Below the pieces are notes generated by a model. The model made no database searches. It was given only the letters and a program-made list of their open reading frames with translations, and was not told the DNA's origin. A stretch of 7,445 bases of DNA, from positions 1-7,445 of the forward strand of contig JAVBUO010000030.1 of the NCBI GenBank assembly GCA_031555315.1, written 5' to 3'. A program made the position numbers and the translations under genes. The DNA comes from JAVBJV01 sp031555315. GTDB lineage: Bacteria > Pseudomonadota > Alphaproteobacteria > Acetobacterales > Acetobacteraceae. Positions 1 through 5,513 of the stretch are shown piece after piece. Every line of letters begins with the position of its first letter. The stretch's first letter is position 1.

Positions 1-108
1 GCTATCGCCCTCGTGGGCAGCAGTGGCGGTCAGGGCCGCCCGTCACTCTATTTCGAAATTCGTCGCCAGGGTCAGGCGGTCAATCCACAACCGTGGTTGG
101 GAAGATAA
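1..108 (+). CDS. envC: EnvC, murein hydrolase activator (C-terminal end only)
   Basis: The window opens inside this gene. Frame 1 gives 35 residues before a TAA at 106-108, ending in QAVNPQPWLGR. The stretch SLYFEIRRQGQAVNP is the end of a LytM/peptidase M23 domain. In active LytM enzymes this place reads HxHFEIR, the two His being zinc-binding/catalytic. Here it is S-L-Y-F-E, so the metal site is lost, as is known for EnvC. EnvC is a periplasmic, FtsEX-associated protein that activates the amidases AmiA and AmiB to split septal peptidoglycan instead of cutting it itself. yibQ follows after only 3 nt, so the two genes are very probably co-transcribed. The identification rests on the C-terminal motif plus synteny; the 5' part lies outside the window. 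Confidence 0.93.
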   Translation, partial: AIALVGSSGGQGRPSLYFEIRRQGQAVNPQPWLGR

Positions 109-111
109 GTT

Positions 112-1056
112 TTGCTTCAATTTCGTCGTATGGTTCTCCCCTTCGTCAGCGCAATGGCGCTGGCGATGCCGGTTTACGCAGGTAAACTCGCTATCGTTAT
201 CGATGACTTTGGTTATCGTCCCCAAACAGAAAACCAGGTGCTGGCGATGCCTTCCGCCATCTCTGTTGCCGTATTACCGAACGCGCCTCACGCCCATGAA
301 ATGGCCACCAAAGCCCATAACAGCGGGCACGAAGTGCTGATCCATCTTCCGATGGCGCCAATCAGTAAACAGCCTCTGGAAAAAGATACGCTGCGCCCGG
401 AGATGAGCAGCGACGAGATCGACCGCATCATCCGCGAAGCTTACGGCAAAGTGCCCTACGCCGTGGGGCTGAACAACCATATGGGCAGCGCCATGACGTC
501 CAGTCTGTTTGGCATGCAGAAAGTGATGCAGTCGCTGGCGCGCTACAATCTTTACTTCCTCGACAGCATGACCATTGGTAACAGCCAGGCGATGCGCGCG
601 GCGCAAGGTACAGGCGTGAAGGTGATTAAGCGCAAGGTGTTTCTTGATGACACGCAAAACGAAGCGGATATTCGTTTCCAGTTTAACCGTGCCATCCAGG
701 TCGCCCGCCGATCAGGTTCGGCGATCGCCATCGGCCATCCCCATCCATCCACCGTTCGGGTGTTGCAGCAGATGCTGCCGACCCTGCCGGCGGATATCAC
801 CCTCGTCCGGGCAAGCAGCCTGCTGAATGAGCCGCAGGTGGATACCTCCCGTCCAGTGACGCAACCGCCAGCCGGTACGTCACCGGCAACGACCCCACGT
901 AATCCTTTCCGTGGCGTGACCTTGTGTGCGCCTAAGCAGCCACCAGAGCCGGTCTATGTGACCCGCTTCTTCTCGGTGATTGGGGAAAGTATCAGCCAGA
1001 GCACGCTGGCCAGATATGTACAGCTACAGTGGCAGGGCTGGGGTAAGAAAAGCTGA
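112..1056 (+). CDS. yibQ: YibQ, periplasmic divergent polysaccharide deacetylase family protein
   Basis: This 314-residue protein belongs to the divergent polysaccharide deacetylase family (Polysacc_deac_2, formerly DUF610). I chose the TTG start at 112. It follows a GGGAAG Shine-Dalgarno (about 99-104, inside the end of envC) at good spacing and gives a signal peptide with an RR n-region (residues 5-6), a hydrophobic core and cleavage after VYA (residue 23). The ATG at 130 would remove both arginines. Family landmarks are the IVIDDFGY strand with the acidic pair D31-D32, H73 and H78 in GHEVLIHLP, H123 in GLNNHMGS, and H209/H211 in IGHPHPST; together they could form a metal-dependent hydrolase centre. 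A Pro/Thr-rich linker (about 243-265) precedes a C-terminal segment of about 50 residues. The protein is probably exported. Its true substrate is unestablished; the envC neighbourhood suggests cell-wall glycan, but that is inference. The length is close to that of E. coli YibQ. Confidence 0.93.
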   Translation: MLQFRRMVLPFVSAMALAMPVYAGKLAIVIDDFGYRPQTENQVLAMPSAISVAVLPNAPHAHEMATKAHNSGHEVLIHLPMAPISKQPLEKDTLRPEMSSDEIDRIIREAYGKVPYAVGLNNHMGSAMTSSLFGMQKVMQSLARYNLYFLDSMTIGNSQAMRAAQGTGVKVIKRKVFLDDTQNEADIRFQFNRAIQVARRSGSAIAIGHPHPSTVRVLQQMLPTLPADITLVRASSLLNEPQVDTSRPVTQPPAGTSPATTPRNPFRGVTLCAPKQPPEPVYVTRFFSVIGESISQSTLARYVQLQWQGWGKKS

Positions 1057-1065
1057 TCCCCGCCC

Positions 1066-1866
1066 CTATTCCACAACACGAGAGTCCGCATGTTCTTTGC
1101 CTGCGGACTCTTTTTGTTCCTGATGTTGATACCAGGCTTTGAAGTATTTCAGGAAGCTGTAACTGGTCGCATAGAGGCCGGTCACCACGCCCACTTTTCC
1201 TTGTCGCCACGCTCCGCTAAACAGATACCACTTGAAGAACGCGCCGATGGCGCTCACCACGCCACGGCCAATGGACGGGCGCACTTTCTGGTGCTTCACC
1301 AGTCGGCTGGTATAGCTGTTCAGCTTATTGAACACTTCATGCAAGGAGTAGAAGGTGTCATGCCGCACACGGCCAGGGATTTTAACGGACTGGATCACCC
1401 CTTCCACTTTGTCATCCACCGGCCGTTGATTAAACCGCGCCTGGGTGCGATTAAACAGCCGTACCGGGAAGTCAGGTGAGGAGACGGGATAGATCGTACG
1501 CACCTCTTCCCCCAGCACATGCCAGTAGCGGGAAATGCGCCATCCCTGTTGCGGATCAGGTTCGTTACCCGCCTTTAGCTGCAGGATAAAGTCCACGGTT
1601 TCTGCATCCAGAATCTCATCACTGTCCATGCAGAGCACCCAGTCATGGGTTGCTAAATCAATGGCGTGATTCATCTGTACACCATGCATGGCATAAGGCT
1701 GGAAATGGGTTTGAATGCCGAAATCCTGGCATATCGCCAGCGTGGCATCGCTGCTGCCTGAATCGAGGACAATCATCTCATCTGCCACAACGAGGAGCGG
1801 GGGGAGAACCTCACGCAGCAGACGCCCGGAATTACAGGTCAATAAACAAACGGTGAGCTTGAACAT
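1066..1866 (-). CDS. Family 2 glycosyltransferase, WaaE/KdtX-like (probable LPS core modification)
   Basis: A 266-residue GT-A fold glycosyltransferase of family GT2. The N-terminus KLTVCLLTCN is strand 1 of the nucleotide-sugar fold. It is followed by IVLDSGSSDAT (D35, the uridine-binding aspartate) and CMDSDE with the D81-x-D83 motif for metal and donor phosphate, then PVRLFNR (about 135-140) and a basic, aromatic C-terminal part (about 188-248) that may lie at the membrane. The DSGSSDAT...MDSDE pattern and size resemble the WaaE/KdtX beta-1,4-glucosyltransferases that add a sugar to inner-core heptose. It does not resemble E. coli WaaH (YibD, about 344 residues), which I remember occupying this slot. 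Donor and acceptor cannot be read from sequence. The ATG is preceded by ACAGCGCCT with no clear Shine-Dalgarno, so translation may be weak. It converges on yibQ with 9 nt between stop codons. The GT2 call is secure; the LPS role is inferred from family and from the nearby heptose operon. Confidence 0.87.
   Translation of the reverse strand: MFKLTVCLLTCNSGRLLREVLPPLLVVADEMIVLDSGSSDATLAICQDFGIQTHFQPYAMHGVQMNHAIDLATHDWVLCMDSDEILDAETVDFILQLKAGNEPDPQQGWRISRYWHVLGEEVRTIYPVSSPDFPVRLFNRTQARFNQRPVDDKVEGVIQSVKIPGRVRHDTFYSLHEVFNKLNSYTSRLVKHQKVRPSIGRGVVSAIGAFFKWYLFSGAWRQGKVGVVTGLYATSYSFLKYFKAWYQHQEQKESAGKEHADSRVVE
1080..1115 (+). terminator. Intrinsic terminator of the envC-yibQ transcript
   Basis: A perfect 10-bp inverted repeat (AGAGTCCGCA at 1081-1090, TGCGGACTCT at 1102-1111; G1080-T1112 adds a wobble pair) encloses an 11-nt loop. 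It runs into TTTTT at 1111-1115. It starts 24 nt after the yibQ stop. The T-tract lies only on the plus side, so it is oriented for yibQ. It sits wholly within the 3' coding end of the convergent glycosyltransferase gene, so those codons also encode the hairpin. Confidence 0.88.
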
Positions 1867-1976
1867 AGGCGCTGTAAAGTTGAGTAAACTTAAACCAACT
1901 CTATAAGCGCAGGATGAAAAAAGCGAAGAAAAGTTGTCGGGTATCCGGTTGTGGACTGAAAAACGTGAGGCCAGCG
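1867..1976 (-). promoter_or_regulatory. Upstream region of the glycosyltransferase gene
   Basis: This AT-rich gap must hold the promoter of the minus-strand glycosyltransferase gene, because the tdh terminator lies just upstream of it. A possible -10 (minus-strand CTTATAG, about 1902-1908) is visible, but I see no convincing -35. Three near-repeats, TAAAG/TAAAC/TAAAC at 1875, 1885 and 1891, recall GTTTA half-sites on the minus strand, but their 10- and 6-base spacing does not match a PhoP box. The exact start point is not supported. Confidence 0.35.
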
Positions 1977-2000
1977 AAAAAAGCGCCCGCAGGCGCTTTT
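1977..2000 (-). terminator. Intrinsic terminator of the kbl-tdh operon
   Basis: On the minus strand the sequence reads AAAAGCGCC-TGCG-GGCGCTTTT followed by two more T: a 9-bp perfect stem (arms 1992-2000 and 1979-1987), a 4-nt loop (1988-1991) and a six-T run (1977-1982, overlapping the arm). It begins 3 nt after the tdh stop codon (2004-2006). The A-rich side gives it some T-run on the other strand too, but no plus-strand gene leads into it. Confidence 0.9.
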
Positions 2001-2003
2001 CGT

Positions 2004-3029
2004 TTAATCCCAGCTCAGGATAACTTTCCCGGACTGGCCTGAACGCATCGCGTCAAAGCCTTGCTGGAACTCATCGATGGAGAAGCGATGAGTAATGATT
2101 GGGGAGAGATCCAGACCCGACTGGATCAATGCCGCCATCTTGTACCAGGTTTCGAACATCTCGCGGCCATAGATACCCTTGATGAACAGCCCCTTGAAGA
2201 TCACTTTGTTCCAGTCGATAGACATGTCTGATGGTGGAATACCCAGCATCGCGATACGGCCGCCGTGGTTCATGGTGTCGAGCATGGTACGGAATGCTGG
2301 CGGCGCGCCGGACATCTCCAGACCCACGTCAAAGCCTTCGGTCATGCCCAGCTCTTCCATCACGTCGTTCAGGCTCTCTTTCGAGACATCCACCGCACGG
2401 GTGACACCCATTTTGCGTGCCAGCGACAGACGATATTCATTCACGTCAGTGATAACAACGTTACGCGCGCCGACGTGTTTTGCCACTGCCGCCGCCATAA
2501 TGCCGATTGGACCAGCACCGGACACCAGCACGTCTTCACCCACCAGGTCGAACGACAGCGCCGTATGTACCGCATTGCCGAACGGGTCGAAGATGGAGGC
2601 CAGATCGTCAGAGATGTTGTCCGGGATTTTGAACGCGTTGAATGCCGGGATCACCAGGTATTCTGCGAAACATCCCGGGCGGTTAACGCCCACCCCCACG
2701 GTGTTACGGCACAGGTGCGTACGGCCGCCACGGCAGTTACGGCAGTGACCGCAGGTGATGTGGCCTTCGCCTGACACGCGATCGCCAATTTTAAAGCCTT
2801 TCACTTCCTGACCAATGCCAACCACTTCGCCGACATATTCGTGGCCCACCACCATCGGTACCGGAATGGTTTTCTGCGACCACTGATCCCAGTTATAGAT
2901 ATGGACGTCAGTGCCGCAAATGGCGGTTTTACGAATTTTGATCAGCAGATCGTTATGACCGACTTCCGGCTCCGGAACGTCGGTCATCCAGATGCCTTCT
3001 TCCGCTTTCAGTTTGGATAACGCTTTCAT
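2004..3029 (-). CDS. tdh: L-threonine 3-dehydrogenase
   Basis: Oxidises L-threonine with NAD+ to 2-amino-3-ketobutyrate, the first step of cytoplasmic threonine degradation to glycine; the product is passed to Kbl. It is a 341-residue zinc-dependent medium-chain dehydrogenase. Visible are C38 in ICGTD and H63-E64 in GHEYVGEV (catalytic zinc), the structural-zinc cysteines C93, C96, C99 and C107, the coenzyme motif GAGPIG at 171-176, and D195 at the end of the next strand, which favours NAD over NADP. The frame opens with GTG-ATG. I chose the ATG (3029) because it gives the E. coli length and N-terminus (MKALSKLK) and is spaced 6 nt from an AGGA. That Shine-Dalgarno overlaps the kbl stop (TGAGGA), and only 9 nt separate the genes, so translation is probably coupled. 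The protein is almost identical to E. coli Tdh as I remember it. Confidence 0.97.
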   Translation of the reverse strand: MKALSKLKAEEGIWMTDVPEPEVGHNDLLIKIRKTAICGTDVHIYNWDQWSQKTIPVPMVVGHEYVGEVVGIGQEVKGFKIGDRVSGEGHITCGHCRNCRGGRTHLCRNTVGVGVNRPGCFAEYLVIPAFNAFKIPDNISDDLASIFDPFGNAVHTALSFDLVGEDVLVSGAGPIGIMAAAVAKHVGARNVVITDVNEYRLSLARKMGVTRAVDVSKESLNDVMEELGMTEGFDVGLEMSGAPPAFRTMLDTMNHGGRIAMLGIPPSDMSIDWNKVIFKGLFIKGIYGREMFETWYKMAALIQSGLDLSPIITHRFSIDEFQQGFDAMRSGQSGKVILSWD

Positions 3030-3038
3030 CACTCGTCC

Positions 3039-4235
3039 TCAGGCAATCACGCCCAGTTGTTTGCCAATGCGGGTAAAGGCTTCCACCGCACGCTCAATTT
3101 GTTCAGGCGAATGCGCCGCAGACATCTGGGTGCGAATACGCGCCTGACCTTTTGGCACCACCGGGAAGAAGAACCCGGTGACGTAAATGCCCTCTTTTTG
3201 CAGTTCGCGCGCGAAGTTCTGCGCCACAACGGCATCACCCAGCATCACCGGGATAATGGCGTGATCGGCACCGGCCAGGGTAAAGCCTGCAGCAGTCATT
3301 TTTTCCCGGAACAGACGGGCGTTGGCCCACAGCTTGTCACGCAGTTCGGCACCTTGTTCCACCATCTCCAGCACTTTAATGGAGGCAGAAACAATGGCTG
3401 GCGCCAGGGAGTTGGAGAACAGGTACGGACGGGAACGCTGACGCAGCCACTCCACCACCTCTTTACGCGCAGCGGTATAGCCGCCGGACGCGCCGCCGAG
3501 CGCTTTGCCCAGCGTACCGGTGATGATGTCTACACGCCCCATCACCTCACAATATTCATGGGATCCACGGCCGTTCTCACCGACAAAACCGACCGCGTGA
3601 GAATCATCGACCATCACCAGCGCATCGTATTTGTCCGCCAGGTCGCAGACGCCTTTCAGGTTAGCGATCACGCCATCCATCGAGAACACGCCGTCGGTGG
3701 CGATCAGAACGTGACGCGCACCGGCTGCGCGGGCCTCTTTCAGACGCTCTTCCAGCTCCACCATGTCGTTGTTGGCATAGCGGAAGCGCTTCGCTTTACA
3801 CAGGCGCACACCGTCGATGATCGACGCATGGTTCAGGGCATCGGAAATAATGGCATCTTCTGCGCCGAGCAGGGTCTCAAACAGGCCGCCGTTGGCGTCG
3901 AAGCAGGATGAGTACAGGATCGCATCTTCCATCCCGAGGAAAGCGGCCAGCTTGCTTTCCAGCGCTTTATGGCTGTCCTGCGTACCGCAAATGAAACGCA
4001 CGGAGGCCATCCCAAAGCCGTGAGAATCCATGCCCGCTTTCGCTGCAGCAATCAGCTCAGGGTGATTAGCCAGACCTAAATAGTTGTTGGCACAAAAGTT
4101 AATCACATGGCTGCCGTCGGCAACGGTGATATCCGCCTGCTGAGCAGAAGTGATGATCCGCTCTTCTTTGAACAACCCTTCCGCGCGCGCGGTTTCCAGG
4201 TCACTGTTTAACTGTTTGTAAAAATCACCACGCAT
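3039..4235 (-). CDS. kbl: Glycine C-acetyltransferase (2-amino-3-ketobutyrate CoA ligase)
   Basis: Cleaves 2-amino-3-ketobutyrate with CoA to glycine and acetyl-CoA, removing the unstable product of Tdh. It is a 398-residue PLP enzyme of the alpha-oxoamine synthase family (with BioF and HemA), matching the usual length. K244 in TGTLGKALGG is the Schiff-base lysine. DDSHAVG (D210, H213) and H136 in DALNHASI are the PLP-ring contacts, and NFCANNYLGL near residue 46 is the family's N-terminal signature. The ATG lies 7 nt after GGAG. It is the first gene of the kbl-tdh operon, transcribed away from hldD. In E. coli this operon is controlled by Lrp and leucine; I could not locate an Lrp site by eye. 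Nothing is odd in the reading frame. Confidence 0.97.
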   Translation of the reverse strand: MRGDFYKQLNSDLETARAEGLFKEERIITSAQQADITVADGSHVINFCANNYLGLANHPELIAAAKAGMDSHGFGMASVRFICGTQDSHKALESKLAAFLGMEDAILYSSCFDANGGLFETLLGAEDAIISDALNHASIIDGVRLCKAKRFRYANNDMVELEERLKEARAAGARHVLIATDGVFSMDGVIANLKGVCDLADKYDALVMVDDSHAVGFVGENGRGSHEYCEVMGRVDIITGTLGKALGGASGGYTAARKEVVEWLRQRSRPYLFSNSLAPAIVSASIKVLEMVEQGAELRDKLWANARLFREKMTAAGFTLAGADHAIIPVMLGDAVVAQNFARELQKEGIYVTGFFFPVVPKGQARIRTQMSAAHSPEQIERAVEAFTRIGKQLGVIA

Positions 4236-4450
4236 TGCAATTCTCCAGACTCAGCAAATTTCGGCACATATTACCCAAAGCTATACGTTGATACGAGATG
4301 ACACATTAACTGTTACGATTTTTGCAGCATAAATCACGTGTACCCCTGCTGCATGTCGGTGAATGGCTGAAGACAGGGCATTGTGATGATATGATAAAGA
4401 TATTCGCGTCCGGGATTGTCCCCGGGCTCCACACTTCAAAGGTTACAGTT
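4236..4450. promoter_or_regulatory. Divergent kbl / hldD promoter region
   Basis: These 215 bp without a gene lie between two divergent operons and must carry both promoters. For hldD a TATGAT hexamer (4390-4395) is a plausible -10 with only a weak -35-like TGAAGA (4368-4373, 16-nt spacer). On the kbl side, minus-strand TATAGC and TAATAT hexamers lie about 30-50 bases upstream of the start, again without a good -35. In E. coli the hldD (rfaD/htrM) gene is also heat-shock inducible, but I could not find a clear sigma-32 match here. A short GC hairpin (CCGGG at 4410-4414, CCCGG at 4421-4425) lies in the hldD leader. The hldD Shine-Dalgarno is AAAGG at 4438-4442. Confidence 0.55.
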
Positions 4451-5431
4451 ATGATCATCGTTACCGGCGGCGCGGGCTTTATCGGCAGCAACATTATCAA
4501 AGCCCTCAATGACAAAGGCATCACCGACATTCTGGTGGTGGACAACCTGAAAGACGGCACCAAGTTCGTAAACCTGGTGGATCTGAACATTGCTGACTAC
4601 ATGGATAAAGAAGACTTCCTTATCCAGATTATGGCGGGCGAAGAGTTCGGCGAAATCGAGGCTATCTTCCACGAAGGTGCGTGCTCTACCACCACCGAGT
4701 GGGATGGCAAGTACGTGATGGATAACAACTATCAGTACTCGAAAGAGATCCTGCACTACTGCCTGGAGCGCGAAATCCCGTTCCTGTACGCCTCTTCCGC
4801 AGCCACCTACGGCGGCCGTACCTCTGATTTCATCGAATCCCGCGAGTTTGAGCAGCCGCTGAATGTCTACGGCTACTCCAAATTCCTGTTCGACGAATAC
4901 GTACGCCAGGTACTGCCAGAAGCGAACTCGCAGATTGTCGGCTTCCGTTACTTCAACGTGTACGGACCGCGTGAAGGTCACAAAGGCAGCATGGCCAGCG
5001 TGGCATTCCACCTGAACACCCAACTGAACAACGGCGAAACCCCGAAACTGTTCGAAGGCAGCGATGGCTTTAAGCGTGACTTCGTGTACGTGGGTGATGT
5101 CGCGGCAGTGAACCTGTGGTTCTGGGAAAACGGCGTGTCCGGGATCTTCAACCTGGGCACCGGTCGTGCAGAGTCCTTCCAGGCCGTGGCTGACGCCACT
5201 CTGGCGTACCACCAGAAAGGCAGCATCGAGTACATCCCGTTCCCGGATAAGCTGAAAGGCCGTTATCAGGCATTCACCCAGGCCGATCTGACCAACCTGC
5301 GCGCAGCGGGCTACGACAAGCCGTTCAAGACCGTTGCCGAAGGCGTTACGGAATATATGGCCTGGCTGAACCGCGACCGCGCTGCAAATTCACAAAATCA
5401 TTCGAGCGGTATCAAGGCGGCAACTAAGTGA
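4451..5431 (+). CDS. hldD: ADP-L-glycero-D-manno-heptose 6-epimerase, with ERIC-encoded C-terminal tail
   Basis: Converts ADP-D-glycero-D-manno-heptose to the L,D form, the last step in making the heptose donor for LPS inner core; cytoplasmic, also called RfaD/GmhD. It is an extended SDR enzyme: GGAGFIG at 6-12 binds the cofactor, and S116, Y140 (in YGYSK), K144 and K178 are the known catalytic and binding residues, all present. I chose the ATG at 4451 because MIIVTGGAGFIG is the family N-terminus; the open frame upstream to 4322 has no support. It is 326 residues against 310 in E. coli. After WLNRD (309) come RAA and then the 14 residues NSQNHSSGIKAATK, which together with the TGA stop are encoded by an inserted ERIC repeat. 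The Rossmann core is complete, so activity is probably kept. First gene of the heptose operon; waaF follows after 79 nt. Confidence 0.96.
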   Translation: MIIVTGGAGFIGSNIIKALNDKGITDILVVDNLKDGTKFVNLVDLNIADYMDKEDFLIQIMAGEEFGEIEAIFHEGACSTTTEWDGKYVMDNNYQYSKEILHYCLEREIPFLYASSAATYGGRTSDFIESREFEQPLNVYGYSKFLFDEYVRQVLPEANSQIVGFRYFNVYGPREGHKGSMASVAFHLNTQLNNGETPKLFEGSDGFKRDFVYVGDVAAVNLWFWENGVSGIFNLGTGRAESFQAVADATLAYHQKGSIEYIPFPDKLKGRYQAFTQADLTNLRAAGYDKPFKTVAEGVTEYMAWLNRDRAANSQNHSSGIKAATK

Positions 5432-5513
5432 ATCTCCGGGAGCTTACAAAAGTAAGTGACCGGAGTGAACGCAGGCAGCCAACGCAGAGACCGTTTGAAG
5501 GATGAAGTGAATG
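5387..5513 (+). repeat. ERIC element (enterobacterial repetitive intergenic consensus, IRU) across hldD/waaF
   Basis: About 127 bp, the full ERIC length. The core GTGAATCTCCGGGAGCTTAC (5429-5448) followed by AAAGTAAGTGACCGGAGTGAACG is the ERIC centre recognised by the classic ERIC1R/ERIC2 primers. The left flank (ACAAAATCATTCGAG and AAGGCGGCAA) and right flank (GCAGCCAACGCAGAG, TTGAAGGATGA) also match the consensus as I remember it. The centre folds into a hairpin: CTCCGG 5434-5439 with CCGGAG 5460-5465, an internal loop, then CTTAC 5443-5447 with GTAAG 5452-5456. The usual ends (TATACCC/GGGTATA) are changed, yet still inverted: ATTCAC 5388-5393 and GTGAAT 5507-5512. ERICs are non-coding mobile miniature repeats that are transcribed with their host operon. 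This one encodes the hldD tail and stop, and holds the waaF ribosome-binding site and start codon. Confidence 0.93.
5498..5502 (+). promoter_or_regulatory. Ribosome binding site of waaF, inside the ERIC end
   Basis: AAGGA lies 8 nt before the waaF ATG (5511) and is part of the ERIC right end (TTGAAGGATGA). A two-codon open frame, ATG-AAG-TGA at 5502-5510, abuts the waaF start codon directly. This could let ribosomes terminate and re-initiate, though that is only a possibility. Confidence 0.7.

Noticed and set aside
130..132. ATG as the yibQ start instead of TTG at 112
   Set aside because: It would remove the positively charged n-region of the signal peptide and has no Shine-Dalgarno; the TTG at 112 has GGGAAG at good spacing.
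1875..1895. Three TAAAG/TAAAC repeats upstream of the glycosyltransferase gene as a PhoP box
   Set aside because: A PhoP box needs GTTTA half-sites 11 bases apart; here the periods are 10 and 6, so the match fails.
3030..3032. GTG directly before the tdh ATG as a possible start
   Set aside because: The ATG at 3029 gives the E. coli length and better spacing from AGGA; GTG would only add one residue.
3057..3911. Long plus-strand open frame (284 codons) antisense to kbl
   Set aside because: It is a codon-bias shadow of kbl, with no recognisable domain and a His/Arg/Gln-rich composition typical of antisense frames in GC-rich genes.
4322..4450. In-frame upstream extension of hldD starting at an alternative codon at 4322
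   Set aside because: The ATG at 4451 gives the exact family N-terminus (MIIVTGGAGFIG) and has a Shine-Dalgarno; the extension shows no family resemblance.
4436..5212. Minus-strand open frame (258 codons) opposite hldD
   Set aside because: Shadow of the hldD coding strand; no domain, no ribosome binding site seen.
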